A model generated the notes under the pieces. It was not told the origin of the DNA. It did no database searches and saw only the letters and a list, made by a program, of their open reading frames with translations. A stretch of 64,000 bases of DNA, taken from assembly GCA_003255065.1 (NCBI GenBank), contig QAOA01005809.1, forward strand, positions 110,684 through 174,683, in the 5' to 3' direction. The translations under genes and the position numbers were made by a program. This document shows positions 10,206 to 21,437 of the stretch, one piece after another (position 1 is the stretch's first letter; every line of letters begins with the position of its first letter). Source of the DNA: Cercis canadensis (taxonomy: Eukaryota > Streptophyta > Magnoliopsida > Fabales > Fabaceae).

Positions 10206-10429
10206 AATTTTCTTCTAGTGATGTAAAAATTAACAAGAGAAAATAATGTACCACGATAAACTAAATGATTAAGTTGGCAGAATTTAATTTACTCAGCAAA
10301 AAGAAAAATGAACTTTTTATTTTCTGGACAGATAAAGATAAGCAACTAGAAATTACATAATTGTCATGACAAGGAGTGGTCTACCTAAAAGCATATTTGG
10401 CTTTGGAGAAAAAAATAAGAACTTTGCCT

Positions 10430-10543
10430 TTAGCCTAACAGAAAATAAGGATGAACTCCAGGAAGAATTTTTGCGCACTTATCCAAAAAGTTGATATCAC
10501 TATAAGCCAACACGACATCGTCAAAGATTTCACTGAACCTGAA
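10430..10543 (-). pseudogene. Exon-like fragment inside hAT-1
   Basis: On the minus strand, after a good acceptor (GTGCTTTCAG), the frame reads FSEIFDDVVLAYSDINFLDK, then CAKILPGVHPYFLLG and a stop. It has a well-packed, globular look and is probably a piece of a host gene. I do not recognise the family. It agrees in strand with a donor at about 14,082, so both may come from one captured gene. Confidence 0.35.
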
Positions 10544-11930
10544 AGCACAGCAGGACCAGATTAACAATCTATACACATGCATGTGTAGGGCAATGGTAGG
10601 CTTATTATCATCATGCTTCACCAGGGATACTAATTCTATCAATAGTAATACATCCATATAAGCACAAGGATCTACTTAGAAGAGATTCCAATGATACTAA
10701 GAAATTAAATAAATTTCAACAGTGAGCTCACATTTGACGCACTATGGCACATAAATATACGTCCATAATGCTGCAATTCTCAAAAGCATAAACCTGCACA
10801 TCTCTAGAACTTGTTTAAGAGATAATCCATAGATAGTGCTAAATAATGGCAACAAATATTACCTCAACTTTCTTCTAAACCTGGAAACATAAAATCAATG
10901 AATCTAGTATTAGCCAATTATATCAAACCAATTAAAATTGAGTATGCAACTCAAAAATACATAAGTGTGCACATCAAAATCCCTGCTGCTTCCATCTTCC
11001 TCAAACAAAATCAGGCACAACAAATATTACATGGATAATCAAATGAAATTTTTTGTCTTCTCTGTACATGACATAATATCTAGGGTGAAAAGGACAACAT
11101 AAGGTGAATAGATATGGTCGACTAAAACATACATTAATGAGAGAAAGAAGTAGCCAAACTATCAAAATCCAATAAGGATAGAATTATTGTACATTGGTGA
11201 CTAATAGTAGCAAACATGGGCTAATAAAGACTCCCCCTATTTTCTCACAAACTCTTACACATGGCAATAGTTCTAACCAAGCTTCCCAGTCAAAAAGCTC
11301 AGGAAGAACCCCAAATTCTCAGGTTCATCACACACCTATTATAACATCTACTACCCTAACCCTTAAAATTTTTTCTCAAGAGCAAGGAAGAGTTCTACAG
11401 GGTCATACACAAATATCTTTTGGTGAAAACTACAAGTCGTCCCCCCCACAACAAGGGCAACAACTACTCTCTAACAACTAGCCTTTGTGTACAACAGTTT
11501 CAGGATCTCTACCCATGTCAGACGATTTCCAAATCTATCATTGCATCATATCATCCCACACAAAGATTTACTTCTATCAACAATCAAAAGAAACCCACAA
11601 CAATTTCCAAGTCAAAGAATCTATAGAATCTAATTTCGGCTCAAACTGCAACAAAATCCAAAAAGGGACCTAACCCACCAGTCAACCAAACTACCACCTA
11701 AATCAACAATCAAAAGAAACCCATAACGTAGAAATCGAACAAAACCATAAAGATAAAACAACAAGAGAGTATTTAGTTCAACTAAATCAAAACTACCCAA
11801 ATAAACTAGAAGGACATAGCAATAGGATATGGGTCTAGTGCAGGAATAACTCACAGTGACTAAGGGTGTAATTGGTCCAGTTTACACCCCAAACCGACCA
11901 AAACCGAACTGGCCAAACTCGGTTCGGTTT

Positions 11931-12308
11931 CTAACATTTTTGAAAGGAAAACTGAACCAAACTGAACTGGTCAAACTCGGTTTGGTTTGGTTCGGTTTCA
12001 GTTTTTGCCAGCCATTTTCCAAGTAGTTTGTTTTTCCATGTATAAGAGTGAAAGCAAGGAAGGACAACAACATGTTTTATTCGCGGGAGAGAATTAACAG
12101 TGATTGAATGAAGCAAATCTAGAGTAGCTAATAGTGGGTTCAAGTTCCAACTTCTGAAATGCTTTGTAAAGCTGGCCTCATTGCCCACACCATCAAAATG
12201 CCTTCCCACAACTTTATTACTGTTACTGACATTGTTACTATCATTGCTGCTGCCATTGCTTCTCATTTGGAGAACCTCCTGTTCAATCTGAACCTGACCC
12301 ACAAGCAT
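11931..12308 (-). pseudogene. Gene fragment of unknown origin inside hAT-2
   Basis: The minus-strand frame contains VGQVQIEQEVLQMRSNGSSN and then HFDGVGNEASFTKHFRSWN. The low-complexity Ser/Asn stretch and the later peptide look like host coding sequence. The downstream end runs into the hAT subterminal repeat, so the last part of the open frame is not coding. No family is recognised. Confidence 0.35.
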
Positions 12309-13399
12309 ATGTACAAGTCATGAGAGATAGTGAAAATGACAATACATATTGATTCACTATACAAAAAATAAAGCCAAGACCATCTATATCTATACAACAG
12401 TATTATACTCTTAAGAGCTTATATGCATCTTTTGTAATTTTTCTATTTTCTTTTAACCATGACAATACAACAAATCCAACAGCCAAGAATGATAATATCT
12501 TGGCAATTCTGCATTATATTTCTCAAGTTTTTAGAAGTTTGTTTCATTTCGTGTTCTTAAACCTTCCAAGTTCCTCATTGAAATTTACATTTGAAAAGTT
12601 ATCCGAAAAAAAAGATCCTTTGGAATGGGGTTAACTTAACAACAATATTCTGAGATGGAAGTCTATTAATTACTAGCCCAATTATAGATTCTTGACAAAA
12701 TCTAATCCAAGTATGCACTTACTATGTCTGAGGCAGCAGCTAATTACAAGGGAAAACCCCTTTATTTCCAAATTAAACTAGAGTGTATTATGTGAACTGA
12801 TGCCCGCTATTACTCTTAGGAAATAGTCCCAAATACTTATGATAACAAACTTAGCAGATAATGGATGGCTGCCCAAGCAGTTAGAATTAAAGATCGTGCG
12901 CTGTTTGGCTTCAATATCATATTAATTTTACAATCATTAATTACTAGCATTTGGCTAGATATCTCATTAATTACTATTTCTGACTAGGAACAAGTTTGAT
13001 GGATAAAAGGAAATGCAAGATTTAGAGGTACTTTCTTAAACACAAACTATGAAAGATATATTCCTATTCAATTTGAATATGCAACAATCTCATAAAAGTA
13101 GAAAAAGATGATAATACATAGAAATGAGGGCATCTTTTGCACTGCAAATATCTAAGCAAATAGGAAAATATCAGTTTAAAATAATAAAAACAAAACTACA
13201 CCACAAGATTCTAAATGCCAATTGTACTTGTATAATCAAAAAATTGAAAATGAGAAACATTGGCTCTCATAGTATCTATCCCCAACCAGTGGAAGGCACT
13301 TCTCTACTCTTCTATACAACATCTTACTTAAAATGTCTACCATAATAACATAAAAAAAAGGTAATGCAAGTATTAAAATTTCTTCAATTAATGAGTTAA

Positions 13400-13640
13400 G
13401 GAATATTTAAAAACCCAACTGAATCCAAAATCAACAAGAGAATATAATGAAAAATCACATGAAGGCTTCTACTAGATAAAGAGAGAGCTGTCCCCGCCAT
13501 CAATAGAGATCCAACTTTAGTACTAAGCTGCTGCTCCTGCTTGCTAGCATCATCATTAGCAAGCATAGAATGCATAGACATGTTCTTCATCACCATTTTC
13601 TTTGATTCCAGTTTCTGTCGCATCTGCTCAAGCTCATTCA
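13400..13640 (-). pseudogene. Coiled-coil-like gene fragment inside hAT-2
   Basis: The minus-strand frame reads LGRLNELEQMRQKLESKKM, then MSMHSMLANDDASKQEQQ and GSLLMAGTALSLSS. It is preceded by a possible acceptor (CAGATAG|GC). The heptad-like start and small-residue end suggest the C-terminus of a coiled-coil host protein. I cannot name it. Confidence 0.4.
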
Positions 13641-14038
13641 ATCGTCCCAATGCCTATCTGGCGACGTAGAACAGAGAAACAGTGGCGACTGGAGACAGCG
13701 AGACAGTAGAGCACGAGACTGAGATGGATTGAAGTGAGAGGCTTAGGGATTTCTAGGGATTTCAAAGAGGGAGAATGACAAAGACCGAGAGAAGAGAAGA
13801 GGAATTGGGAATTTCTGAAGTTTAAAAAACTAATAAAACGACGTAATTTTAACATGTCCAGTTCGGTTCGGTTTTGCATCAATTTTTTCTCATTCAAACC
13901 AAAAACCGAACCGACCAGTTCGATTTTTCAGATATAAAAACCGAGAATCGGACCGATCCTCTCGGTTTGGTTCGGTTTGCCTCTAATCCGATTTGGTTCA
14001 GTCGGTTTTTCGATTTGGCTTACACCCCTAACAGTGAC

Positions 14039-14300
14039 AGGGGTTTTCCAAGAACGAATTGACAAAGGAGAAAATCTATACTCACCTCATCGGCGCCGGA
14101 AAGGGACAAGGCAGAGGGAATAAGGGAGAATGAGATTGTGGGATTAAGCTAGGGATTTGAGAATGGATTTTGGGAAAATGGAAGCGGAAGGTCGAGGGGA
14201 AGGAGGAAAGAGTTCGATTGTTAGAAATAGGTGCCAAAACGACACTATTTTTGGGGAAAATCTGACCAAATATTACTCCTCTGTGAACCGGCCAATTATT
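14039..14300 (-). other. Possible first exon/leader of a gene captured by hAT-1
   Basis: The reverse strand gives a purine/GC-richer stretch ending in GATGAG|GTGAGTATAG near 14,082, a strong donor. This resembles the 5' end of a plant gene (leader plus first exon). No protein family is recognised. Confidence 0.3.
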
Positions 14301-14449
14301 GAGAACCGGTATCGATTTTTTCTGTTCACACTGGTTTTTTCCGATTTAACTGCTCCACCGATTTTAACCTATGAACTGAACCAGAATTTAAACCCGGTAC
14401 CGGTCCGACCGGTTGAACCGGCCGGTTCGGTATGATTTTTAAAACCTTG

Positions 14450-14457
14450 ATCCCAAG
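14450..14457. repeat. Right target-site duplication of hAT-1 (ATCCCAAG)
   Basis: This is the partner of 5052-5059. The gag frame resumes here in phase (VAPLLTF). Confidence 0.88.
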
Positions 14458-14795
14458 TGGCACCATTATTAACATTTCCTTCGAATGAATCGAACGTCTC
14501 AATGGCTCAATTCAACCCTATCTGGGGCATGCCCTCTCATCTGATGATGCCCACATCCACGATTACTCAAGGATGAGACCTCAATTCTGCCATCCCACAT
14601 ACCATTCAACAAACCGAAATTCGACAATCCATTCTATTACCCATGTTGAACCCTACCACCCACCTCATAGAAGCTGCCTTCAATCCAAGTGAGCATAAAT
14701 GATGTCTGTTCACTTACACTACACCCATTACTCATCATGTTCCCAACTTCGTTTCCCAAAATTTACTGGAGGCGTTACATTTTGAAAAAGAGTCT

Positions 14796-15497
14796 GTGGA
14801 GTATGAGAAATATATGCAAAAAGAGAAATTGTTGACTCTTGAAAAAAGAATTCGGGTCATGAAGGGAACTAGTTCTTTCGGTGCTGTGGGGATCAAGCAG
14901 TTACAGCTTACTCCTAATGTGTTCATTCCCAACGATTTTAAGCTTTTCGAGTTTCAAAAATATTATGGCACTGGTAATCCTAAATTCCATTTAGTTTCAT
15001 ACATTATTGAAATGACTGCTATGGATGAAGATGAGAAGATGTTGATTCATTTCTTCCCTAAAAGTCTCACTGGTGCTGCTTATAATTGATTCATGAATTT
15101 GAACTATACTAAGATGCAGACTTGGGCATATTTAGTTGACGCATTTTTGAGGCAATACAAGTTCAATTATAATATTGCTCCTATAAGAGAGCAACTGAGA
15201 GATATGCAAAAGAAGATGGATGAGTCCTTTAGAGAATATGCACAAAAGTGGAGGACATTGGCCTCAGAAATTTAACCTCTACTATTGGATTCTGAATTGT
15301 GTAATATCTTCCTTGACAGTCTGAAATCTCTTTATCTAGAGTTGATGACGGGTTGTCATTTTCATGAATTTGCCGATATCATCAAGGCTGGAGAGAGAAT
15401 AGAAGATTTAATGAAGGCTGGGAAGTTACAAGGGGTAAGTATTGAGGGTAATACTAAAGGAAAGCAGGTTTTCAAAAGAAAAATGAAAGAGAGGTGA
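14796..15497 (+). pseudogene. gag (Retrotrans_gag) core of the Tat-type element
   Basis: One frame runs through the whole region and is broken only by point stops: TGA at 15,087-15,089 where Trp is expected (YN-stop-FMNL), TAA at 15,273-15,275, and TGA at 15,495-15,497. Conserved features are TLEKRIRVMKGTSSFG, PNVFIPNDFKLFEFQKYYGT, KMLIHFFPKSLTGAAYN, REYAQKWRTLAS and AGERIEDLMKAGKLQG, the capsid-like fold of plant gypsy gag. The N-terminal part (14,458-14,795) is also recognisable but has more stops. Confidence 0.88.
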
Positions 15498-15848
15498 ATT
15501 AGGTTCAAACACTTGGAACCAACCATTATACTCAACTTAGAAGACCAAGTTATTCTCTAAATCCTTCATTTTCACCATCATATCTAATAAATGTCATCCA
15601 TTCATCTTATCCTCAATACACATTAAATTATCAGTTCCATCAAGCATCTTTTGTTCCCACCTATCAAAATTCACCTCAAATTTTTTCAGCTCCCAAACCA
15701 CCAGTTAGGCCTAACTATTAGGGCTATAGGAACCAACCTCGTCCTTTACAAAGAGATCAACCATTCCCAAAACATTCCTATCACTAGAGCTGAATTATTC
15801 AAACAATTGTGTGAAGCTTATGTGACAGCTCCTAAGCCTGTATAACTA

Positions 15849-16085
15849 TTGCAACCACTATTCCCTCAATGGTACAACTCGAGCCTCAAGTGTGACTATC
15901 ATAGAGGTGTTGTGGGACATTCCATTGAAAACTGTCATGACTTTAAGTTTGCTGTGCTAAATCTGACCAAACAAGAAGTGATCAAGATTGAGGAGATGGT
16001 AGGTGGTCCTAATGTGAATAACAACCTTTTGCCTAATCATTCTCATGAGGGTAATGTGAGAAAACTTGAGATCAGCTGGGTATGA
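15849..16085 (+). pseudogene. gag zinc-knuckle-like region
   Basis: The frame contains CDYHRGVVGHSIENC, a Cys-x2-His-x4-Gly-His-x4-Cys pattern matching the knuckle that follows gag in this family, then FKFAVLNLTKQEVIK. This module would bind RNA. It is bounded by stops. Confidence 0.65.
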
Positions 16086-16737
16086 ATTAGAAATTCCTTG
16101 AAGACCGATAAAAAAAATATGGTTAATATGATTGTGATTCTTTATGTGAACAACACCAAACTATAGGTCATGACATAGAGGAATGTTAGGAGTTCAAATG
16201 TAGGGTTCAAAAACTAATGGCTTTAGGAATTTTGAGATTTAAGAAAAGAAATAGCGAAAATCAGAATGAAGTTAGTGTGATTAATAAGGAGCAACAAATG
16301 TTTCAACTCTTTGTCCTTGAGGTTTTATCAAATCTTTCGGCTAGCTAAGTACAGTAAGATATGGTTATAAAGGTACCTACACCTTTCTCTTAAGAAAACA
16401 ATTATGTCATGCCTTGGAATTATGGGGTAAAAATAATGAACACCAATGATGAAATTTTGGGGAGTTGCCTAAAAAAGAAGGAGAAAGAGGAGTCAAGTAC
16501 AATCACCAACGTGATAAGAATTGGTAGTTTGACTAAAAGTGAGAGGGTTTACCTGCCTAAAGAGGTAGAACATCAAAGAAGGGAAAGAGGAAAAGTTGTG
16601 AGTGATGATAAAAAGTTAAACTTGGGTAAGGAGAATGCCCAAGGAGCAAATAAGGAAAAGGAAGAGTTCTTGAAGATAATAAGGCAAAACGAATATGACG
16701 TAGTGGAACAAATGAAAAAAACCCTGCCTGTATCTCG

Positions 16738-17336
16738 TTGTTGTCTCTTATCATGAGCTTTGAATGTCATAGGCAAGCTTTACAGAAGTTCTTGCAACAA
16801 GTTTATGTGCGACCAGACATAACTGTAAAGAAGTTTGGGGAGATGGTAAACTTTGTCAATAACTTTAGCATAATCTTTTTTTCTGAAGAAAAGTTGATGT
16901 CTGGTATGAGTGCTCATAACAAGACACTTCATATCACGCTCAAATGTGAATGCTATATAGTGGTTAGGGTTCTGATTGATAATGAATCCACGTTTAATGT
17001 GCTACCTTATGCCACTCTTATGCAATAGCCAGTGAATACATCATGCATACGAGATAGTAGTATAGTAGTAAGAGTCTTTGATGGGACAAGACGTGAAGTG
17101 ATTGGGGATGTTTCTTTGCAATTGGAGATCGGACCAAATAAGTTTGATGTTTTCGTCCAAGTAATAGATATAGAACCTGCATACACCATATTACTGGGTA
17201 GGCCTTAGATTTATGTCGTTGGAGTGGTGTCCTCTACATGACATCAAAGATTAAAATATACGAATAGAGGGAGACTCACAACCATCAAAGGGGAAGAGGA
17301 GATGTTGGTGAGCAAGCCTAGTTCATTGCCATATGT
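16738..17336 (+). pseudogene. Aspartic protease domain of the Tat-type element
   Basis: The retropepsin active site is seen as VLIDNESTFNVLP, where D-[ST]-G has become D-N-E, so the catalytic triad is lost. The flap and second half are visible as VRVFDGTRREVIGDVSLQLE and AYTILLGRP, followed by TIKGEEEMLVSKPSSLPYVE. Stops occur at 17,026 and after LLGRP. Confidence 0.75.
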
Positions 17337-17339
17337 TGA

Positions 17340-18275
17340 ATCGACAAAACAAACATTGGAATCTTTTTTCCAATCTTTAAAGATCGTCTAGTGCAATAAT
17401 CAAAGTTTACAAGAAAAATGAGAGATTAACCAAGTTGTGGCAAAAATGATGGAGAAGAACAGATTTCAAGAAAGAAAAGGTTTGGGGCCCAACCTGTAAG
17501 GTATCAGTGAGCTCATTGTGCTTCCAGAAAATGAAAGTAGATAAGGGTTGAGGTATAAGCCTTTTATGGAAGAGTTCCTGATATGGCTAAGGAAACAACA
17601 TGAGATCAGACTTCCTCATATGCGAGAAACATTTGTGTCATCAATTGAGTTGCCAATTGTTAATCATATGCATATAATGAATATCCTAGACGGCTACTCT
17701 GAGAAGAACTATTGGATTCGACTTTATAGAGATGAAGAAAAATTGAACAACTAAGAGATTGAACCAATGTCAGATGTGGTCCTCTTTGAGTAATATCTGC
17801 TTATGTCATGTTTATTTCATTTGACTGAGGTCCAAAGTCATTTGAATGTTATCTTTATTTTGTATCAGACCATGTTTTATTTAAAATTTTTAATGAAATG
17901 ATTTATCATGAAATTTTCATTCATTCTTGGTCTTATTTTGTTCCTTATATCTTTCTTATTCACTCTATTATCCATTTAAATTTTTATTACGTTTTAATTT
18001 ATTCCCATGAGTCTTGTTAATATAGATCTAATATCTCAAGTGGAAGCTCGTGTGTCTAATAATAGATTCTCATATTGAATTTGGTGAAGATGATTACTGC
18101 TCTAATGAAGATTTAGATCTTTCTAGTAAATTTGCAAAAATGATTGAGTTGGCTGAAAAAGCGATACTTCCTGATAATGAAGATATTCAGATCATAAACT
18201 TGGGTACAAAAGATAAAAAGAGATAATTAAAGATTGTTGATAACCCAGAAAGAGAGAAAATAATTACTCTTTCCA
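17340..18275. other. Protease-RT linker of the retroelement, mostly unreadable
   Basis: Only short frames remain (for example 17,548-17,754: RYKPFMEEFLIWLRKQH, LDGYSEKNYW). They fit the poorly conserved linker before reverse transcriptase. From 17,790 to 18,050 the sequence is AT-rich and non-coding in appearance. Confidence 0.5.
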
Positions 18276-19176
18276 AAGAATATAGTAACATGTTTGCTTG
18301 GTCTTACCAAGACATATCTAATATTGACCCTAACATTGTGTCTTACAATATTTTGTTGTATCCAAATTGCAAGCTAGTCAAGCAAAAGTTAAGAAGAATG
18401 AGACCTAAAATGTCTAGCAAGATAAAAGAAGAGGTGATTAAGCAAATCGATGCTAGTTTTCTGAAAATGTCTACATATTTAGATTGGATCACCAATATAG
18501 TTCCGGTACCTAAAAAGGATGGTTGAGTAAGAATGTGCTCAGATTTCCGATATCTAAATAGAGACAATCTGAAAGATGACTCTCTGCTGTCTCATATAGA
18601 TGTGTTTGTTGACAATACAGCCAAAAACACTGATATTCTTTCATAGATGGGTATTCGAAATATAACCAGATTCCAATTGCCGATGAAGATAAAGAAAAGA
18701 TGACCTTCATCACTAATTGAGGCACCTATTGTTATAAGGTAATGTCATTTGGGTTGAAGAATGTAGGAGCTACCTATCAGAGGGTCATGGTTATACTTTT
18801 CCATGACATGATGCACGAAGAAATGGAGATCTATATAGACGATATGGTGGCTAAGTTAAAACAAGGGGAAAACCATGTGAATGTGCTTCATAAATTGTTC
18901 GAAAGACTGAGAAAATACAAACTAATATTGAACCCGAACAAATGCACTTTTAGTGCGACTTCTGATAAATTGTTAAGGTTCACCATTAGCAAGAATGAAA
19001 TTGAAGTAGATCTGGACAAAATTCGAGCAATTCGAGAAATGTCATCTCCGAGATCAAGAAAAGAAGTTCGAAGCTTTTTAGAGAGACTTAATTACATAGT
19101 CAGATTCATTTCAAATCTTACTCACACTTGTGAACCCATTTTCAAGTTGCTAATGAAAAATAATCTAAGAGAATAG
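18276..19176 (+). pseudogene. Reverse transcriptase domain of the Tat-type element
   Basis: The readable blocks follow the family order: MFAWSYQDISNIDPNI, RRMRPKMSSKIKEEVIKQID, DWITNIVPVPKKDG, then a stop, CSDFRYLNRDN, a shifted stretch, and the 18,742-19,176 frame with MSFGLKNVGATYQRVM. The catalytic box is present as IYIDDMVAK, followed by LNPNKCTFS and the thumb region EVRSFLERLNYIVRFIS. The active-site YxDD survives, but the fingers/palm region between 18,526 and 18,742 is broken by stops and a frameshift. Confidence 0.88.
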
Positions 19177-19680
19177 GATGAAAAATGTCAATAAGCTTTT
19201 GAAAAGATCAAGAAATATTTGTTCAATCCACCGATGCTTGTACCTCTGACACCTAAAAAGCCTCTCATTTTGTATTTGACCGTGTTTTAAAAATTAATGA
19301 GAGTGTGTTAGGACAACATGATGACGGGAGAGGAAAAAAGAAGGTTATCTACTACTTGAGCAAGAAGTTCACTGATTGTGAGACAAGATATGTCATAGTT
19401 GAAAAAACGTATTGTGCATTAGTTTGGGTGACTAGTAAACTCTGGCAATACATGTTATACCACACTACATGACTCATCTCTCGTATGGATCACATCAAGT
19501 TCATATTTGAATCCAAAAGACTAGCTAAGTGACAAATTGTCATTTCAGAATACGATGTGGTATATATGACAAAGAAAATTGTTAAAGGAAGTATGATTGC
19601 TAATTACTTAACTAAAAATCCCGTAAACGATTATCAACCCATGAAATTTGAATTTCTTGATGAAGATGTTTTTGTAGTTG
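19177..19680 (+). pseudogene. First RNase H domain (retroviral type), heavily broken
   Basis: After a TAG at about 19,174 the sequence reads DEKCQ, AFEKIKKYLFNPPMLVPLTP and KKPLILYLTVF, the usual start of the gypsy RNase H region. Stops and shifts then follow, and fragments such as YYLSKKFTDCETRYVIVEKT can be read only by changing frame. It is not functional. Confidence 0.7.
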
Positions 19681-19689
19681 AATGAAGCG

Positions 19690-20105
19690 ATGAAAAAGGA
19701 GAAGTAAAATGTAAGATGTACTTCGATTGTGCTGTGAATGTGCACGGACAAGAAATAGGAGTTGTGATCGTGTCACCAAAAGGGAAACAATTTCCTATAG
19801 CCATTAAGTTGGAGTTCGATTGTACTAATAACATGGCTGAACATAAAGCTTGTGTAAGAAGTCTACAAGCAGCTCTAGATTTAAAAGTTGACACATTGGA
19901 TGTTTTTTGTGAATCTGCACTCATTATCTATCAAATGACTGGAGAATGACAAACCAAAAATTCAAAATTAGTTCCATATAAAAAATATTTGACGCGATTA
20001 ATGGAGAAATTTGAAGACATCACATTTTCCCACTTACTTTGCGATAAGAACCAATTCGCGGATGCTTTTGCCACATTGACTGTAATGACTAAGCTTGAAT
20101 GTTGA
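19690..20105 (+). pseudogene. Second (archaeal-type) RNase H domain
   Basis: The frame reads MYFDCAVNVHGQEIGVVIVS, then CTNNMAEHKACVRSLQAAL and VFCESALIIYQMTGE, then a TGA, and after it KLVPYKKYLTRLMEKFEDI and NQFADAFATLTVMTKLE. This is the additional RNase H found between RNase H and integrase in plant Tat elements. The usual D-G-A is D-C-A, and the third acidic site (usually G/Y-D-S) is C-E-S, so the catalytic set is altered. Confidence 0.8.
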
Positions 20106-20280
20106 GTAACAGTGCAACCTATACAAGTAAAGTTAGGAGACGAACTGATTTATTGCTCTAATATGGAAGAGGAACTTGATGGCCACCCTTGGTACTATGA
20201 TATTTTGCAATATATTAAGCTCAGAGAATACCTAACTGGGACAAATGAAAATAATAAGAAGACTATTAGATGTCTTGCAT

Positions 20281-21437
20281 TGAGTTTCTTTCTGAGTTGA
20301 AAAATTTTGTATAAAAGAAGTCACAATAGAACACCGTTACGATGCGTGGATGCCAAGGAGACTAATCGTATTCTAAGTGTCGTTCATGATGTAATATGTG
20401 CTACTCATGCAAATAATCATATGATGACTCAAAAAATTCTAAGAGCAGGTTATTACTGATCAACAATTGAAAGAGACTGCGTTGAATATGTCAGGAAGTG
20501 TCACAAATATCAAATCTATGCGGATTGTATCAAAGTACCCCCCCCCCCCCCCCCGGTCTATACTGCATAATATGTCAACCTCTTGGCCATTTTCAATGTA
20601 GGGGATTGGTGTCATCGGTCCGATCAATCCGAATGCATCTAATGGACACAATTTTATTTTAGTGGTCATTGATTATTTCACAAAATAAGTAGATGCTGCT
20701 TCTTATGTGAAAGTGACTTAGAAGGTAGTTGTCAGATTCTTGAAAATGAATATTATCTGTCGATATGGGCAACCAGAGATAATCACCACAAATAATGGTT
20801 CGAATTTGAATAGTGCAGATATACAAAAGTTGTGCAAACAGTCTGTGATCAAACATCACAGTTCTTCACCATATAGACCTCAGATGAATGCAGCAGTAGA
20901 AGCTACGAAGAAAAACATCAAGAAGATGGTGGTGACCTACAAAGATTGGCATGAAATTCTTCCTTATACTTTGCACACTTATCTCATAGCCGATCGATCA
21001 TCAACTGAGACAACACCATATTCCTTGGTGTATGGCATGGAAGTCATTACTCCTATAGAAGTAGAAATTCCCTCTCTAAGAATTTTGATGAAAATTAAAT
21101 TAAAGAACCAGAATTGACACAAGTTAGATATGAGCAACTGAACATAATTAAAGAGAACAGACTAATTGCAATTTATCATGAGCAATTGTACTAGCAAAGA
21201 ATGGCTAAAACATTCAACCAAAAAGTTCAACCTCGAGAGTTTCAACCAGGAGATTTAGTTTTAAGAAATGTCTTATCTCATCAAGAAGATGAGCGAGAAA
21301 AATGGGCCCCAACTCATCAAGGCTTATACATTGTCAGGCAAACATTCTCTAGAGAAGCTTTGATTTTCACAAATATGAAAGAACAAGAACTTGCTAAGCC
21401 AATAAACTCTGAGGCAGTTAAAAGTTATTACTCGTAA
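20281..21437 (+). pseudogene. Integrase of the Tat-type element
   Basis: The zinc-binding module is seen as THANNHMMTQKILRAGYY and CVEYVRKCHKYQ. The core holds VIGPI, SNGHNFILVVIDYFTK (first Asp present), IICRYGQPEIITTNNGSNLN (the second catalytic Asp of TDNG is Asn) and AAVEATKKNIKKM (Glu present). The C-terminal module is in 21,201-21,437 (REFQPGDLVLRNVLSHQ). A run of 17 C bases at 20,538-20,554 and many stops interrupt the core. The D-to-N change alone would abolish strand transfer. Confidence 0.86.
20538..20554. repeat. Poly-C run (17 C)
   Basis: An uninterrupted C homopolymer lies inside the integrase relic. It may be slippage or a sequencing/assembly artefact. It is the longest C run in the window. 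Confidence 0.9.

Larger units (their letters stand above)
5366..10220 (+). mobile_element. CACTA (En/Spm) element 1, non-autonomous, carrying gene fragments
   Basis: The left end is CACTACAAGAAATAGG. The reverse complement of the right end is CACTAGAAGAAAATTACTGG. These match at 11 of the first 13 bases and carry the diagnostic CACTA terminus. A 3-bp target duplication, ATG, lies at 5363-5365 and 10,221-10,223, as expected for the superfamily. Arrays of AACGGAA/TTCCGTTGGAATTT units sit just inside both ends. No transposase (TNPD/TNPA) frame is visible. The interior holds plus-strand exon fragments with splice sites: a leader exon, an unknown exon, two ERECTA-type LRR exons, a kinesin P-loop exon and two short exons. 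Confidence 0.87.
11861..14030. mobile_element. hAT-like element 2, nested in hAT-1
   Basis: The left end is TAAGGGTGTAATTGG and the reverse complement of the right end is TAGGGGTGTAAGCC, a near-perfect 11-base terminal inverted repeat. ACAGTGAC is duplicated at 11,853-11,860 and 14,031-14,038. Both ends are dense in CGGTTCGGTTT/AAACCGAACC, a subterminal signature seen in plant hAT elements. No transposase is visible. The interior has minus-strand exon-like pieces (12,060-12,308 and 13,400-13,640). Confidence 0.82.
5060..14449. mobile_element. hAT-like element 1 (9.39 kb with nested insertions)
   Basis: The left end is CAAGGTTTTAAAGAGG and the reverse complement of the right end is CAAGGTTTTAAAAATC, giving a 12-base perfect terminal inverted repeat. 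Both subterminal regions are rich in CCGGTT/AACCGG motifs (5100-5145 and 14,285-14,430). An 8-bp target duplication flanks it. No transposase domain is recognisable, so it is non-autonomous. Without the CACTA (5366-10,220) and hAT-2 (11,861-14,030) insertions its own sequence is about 2.4 kb. Its interior seems to carry minus-strand exon-like pieces, for example a GTGAGT donor at about 14,082 and an exon at 10,430-10,543, so it may be a gene-capturing hAT. Confidence 0.86.
14458..21437 (+). pseudogene. Tat-type Ty3/gypsy gag-pol, decayed
   Basis: This is the continuation of the gag that starts at 4913. The order is gag, zinc knuckle, protease, reverse transcriptase, RNase H, a second (archaeal-type) RNase H, and integrase. 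The extra RNase H before integrase and a DUF7745 ORF upstream point to the Tat lineage. Many in-frame stops and shifts occur throughout, so it cannot be mobile on its own. Catalytic positions are also altered (see the domain entries). After the integrase stop, the sequence CGCTAGATTGAAAAC...AGGGTGGTCTAGGC resembles the untranslated tail seen in related plant elements. Confidence 0.88.

Noticed and set aside
13634-14062. Open frames over the CGGTTCGGTTT-rich tracts of hAT-2
   Set aside because: The frames arise from the repeated subterminal motif, which lacks stops, not from coding sequence.
20538-20554. Poly-C run as a regulatory or quadruplex-type site
   Set aside because: It lies in a dead integrase frame and may be slippage. 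A single C run does not form a defined motif.
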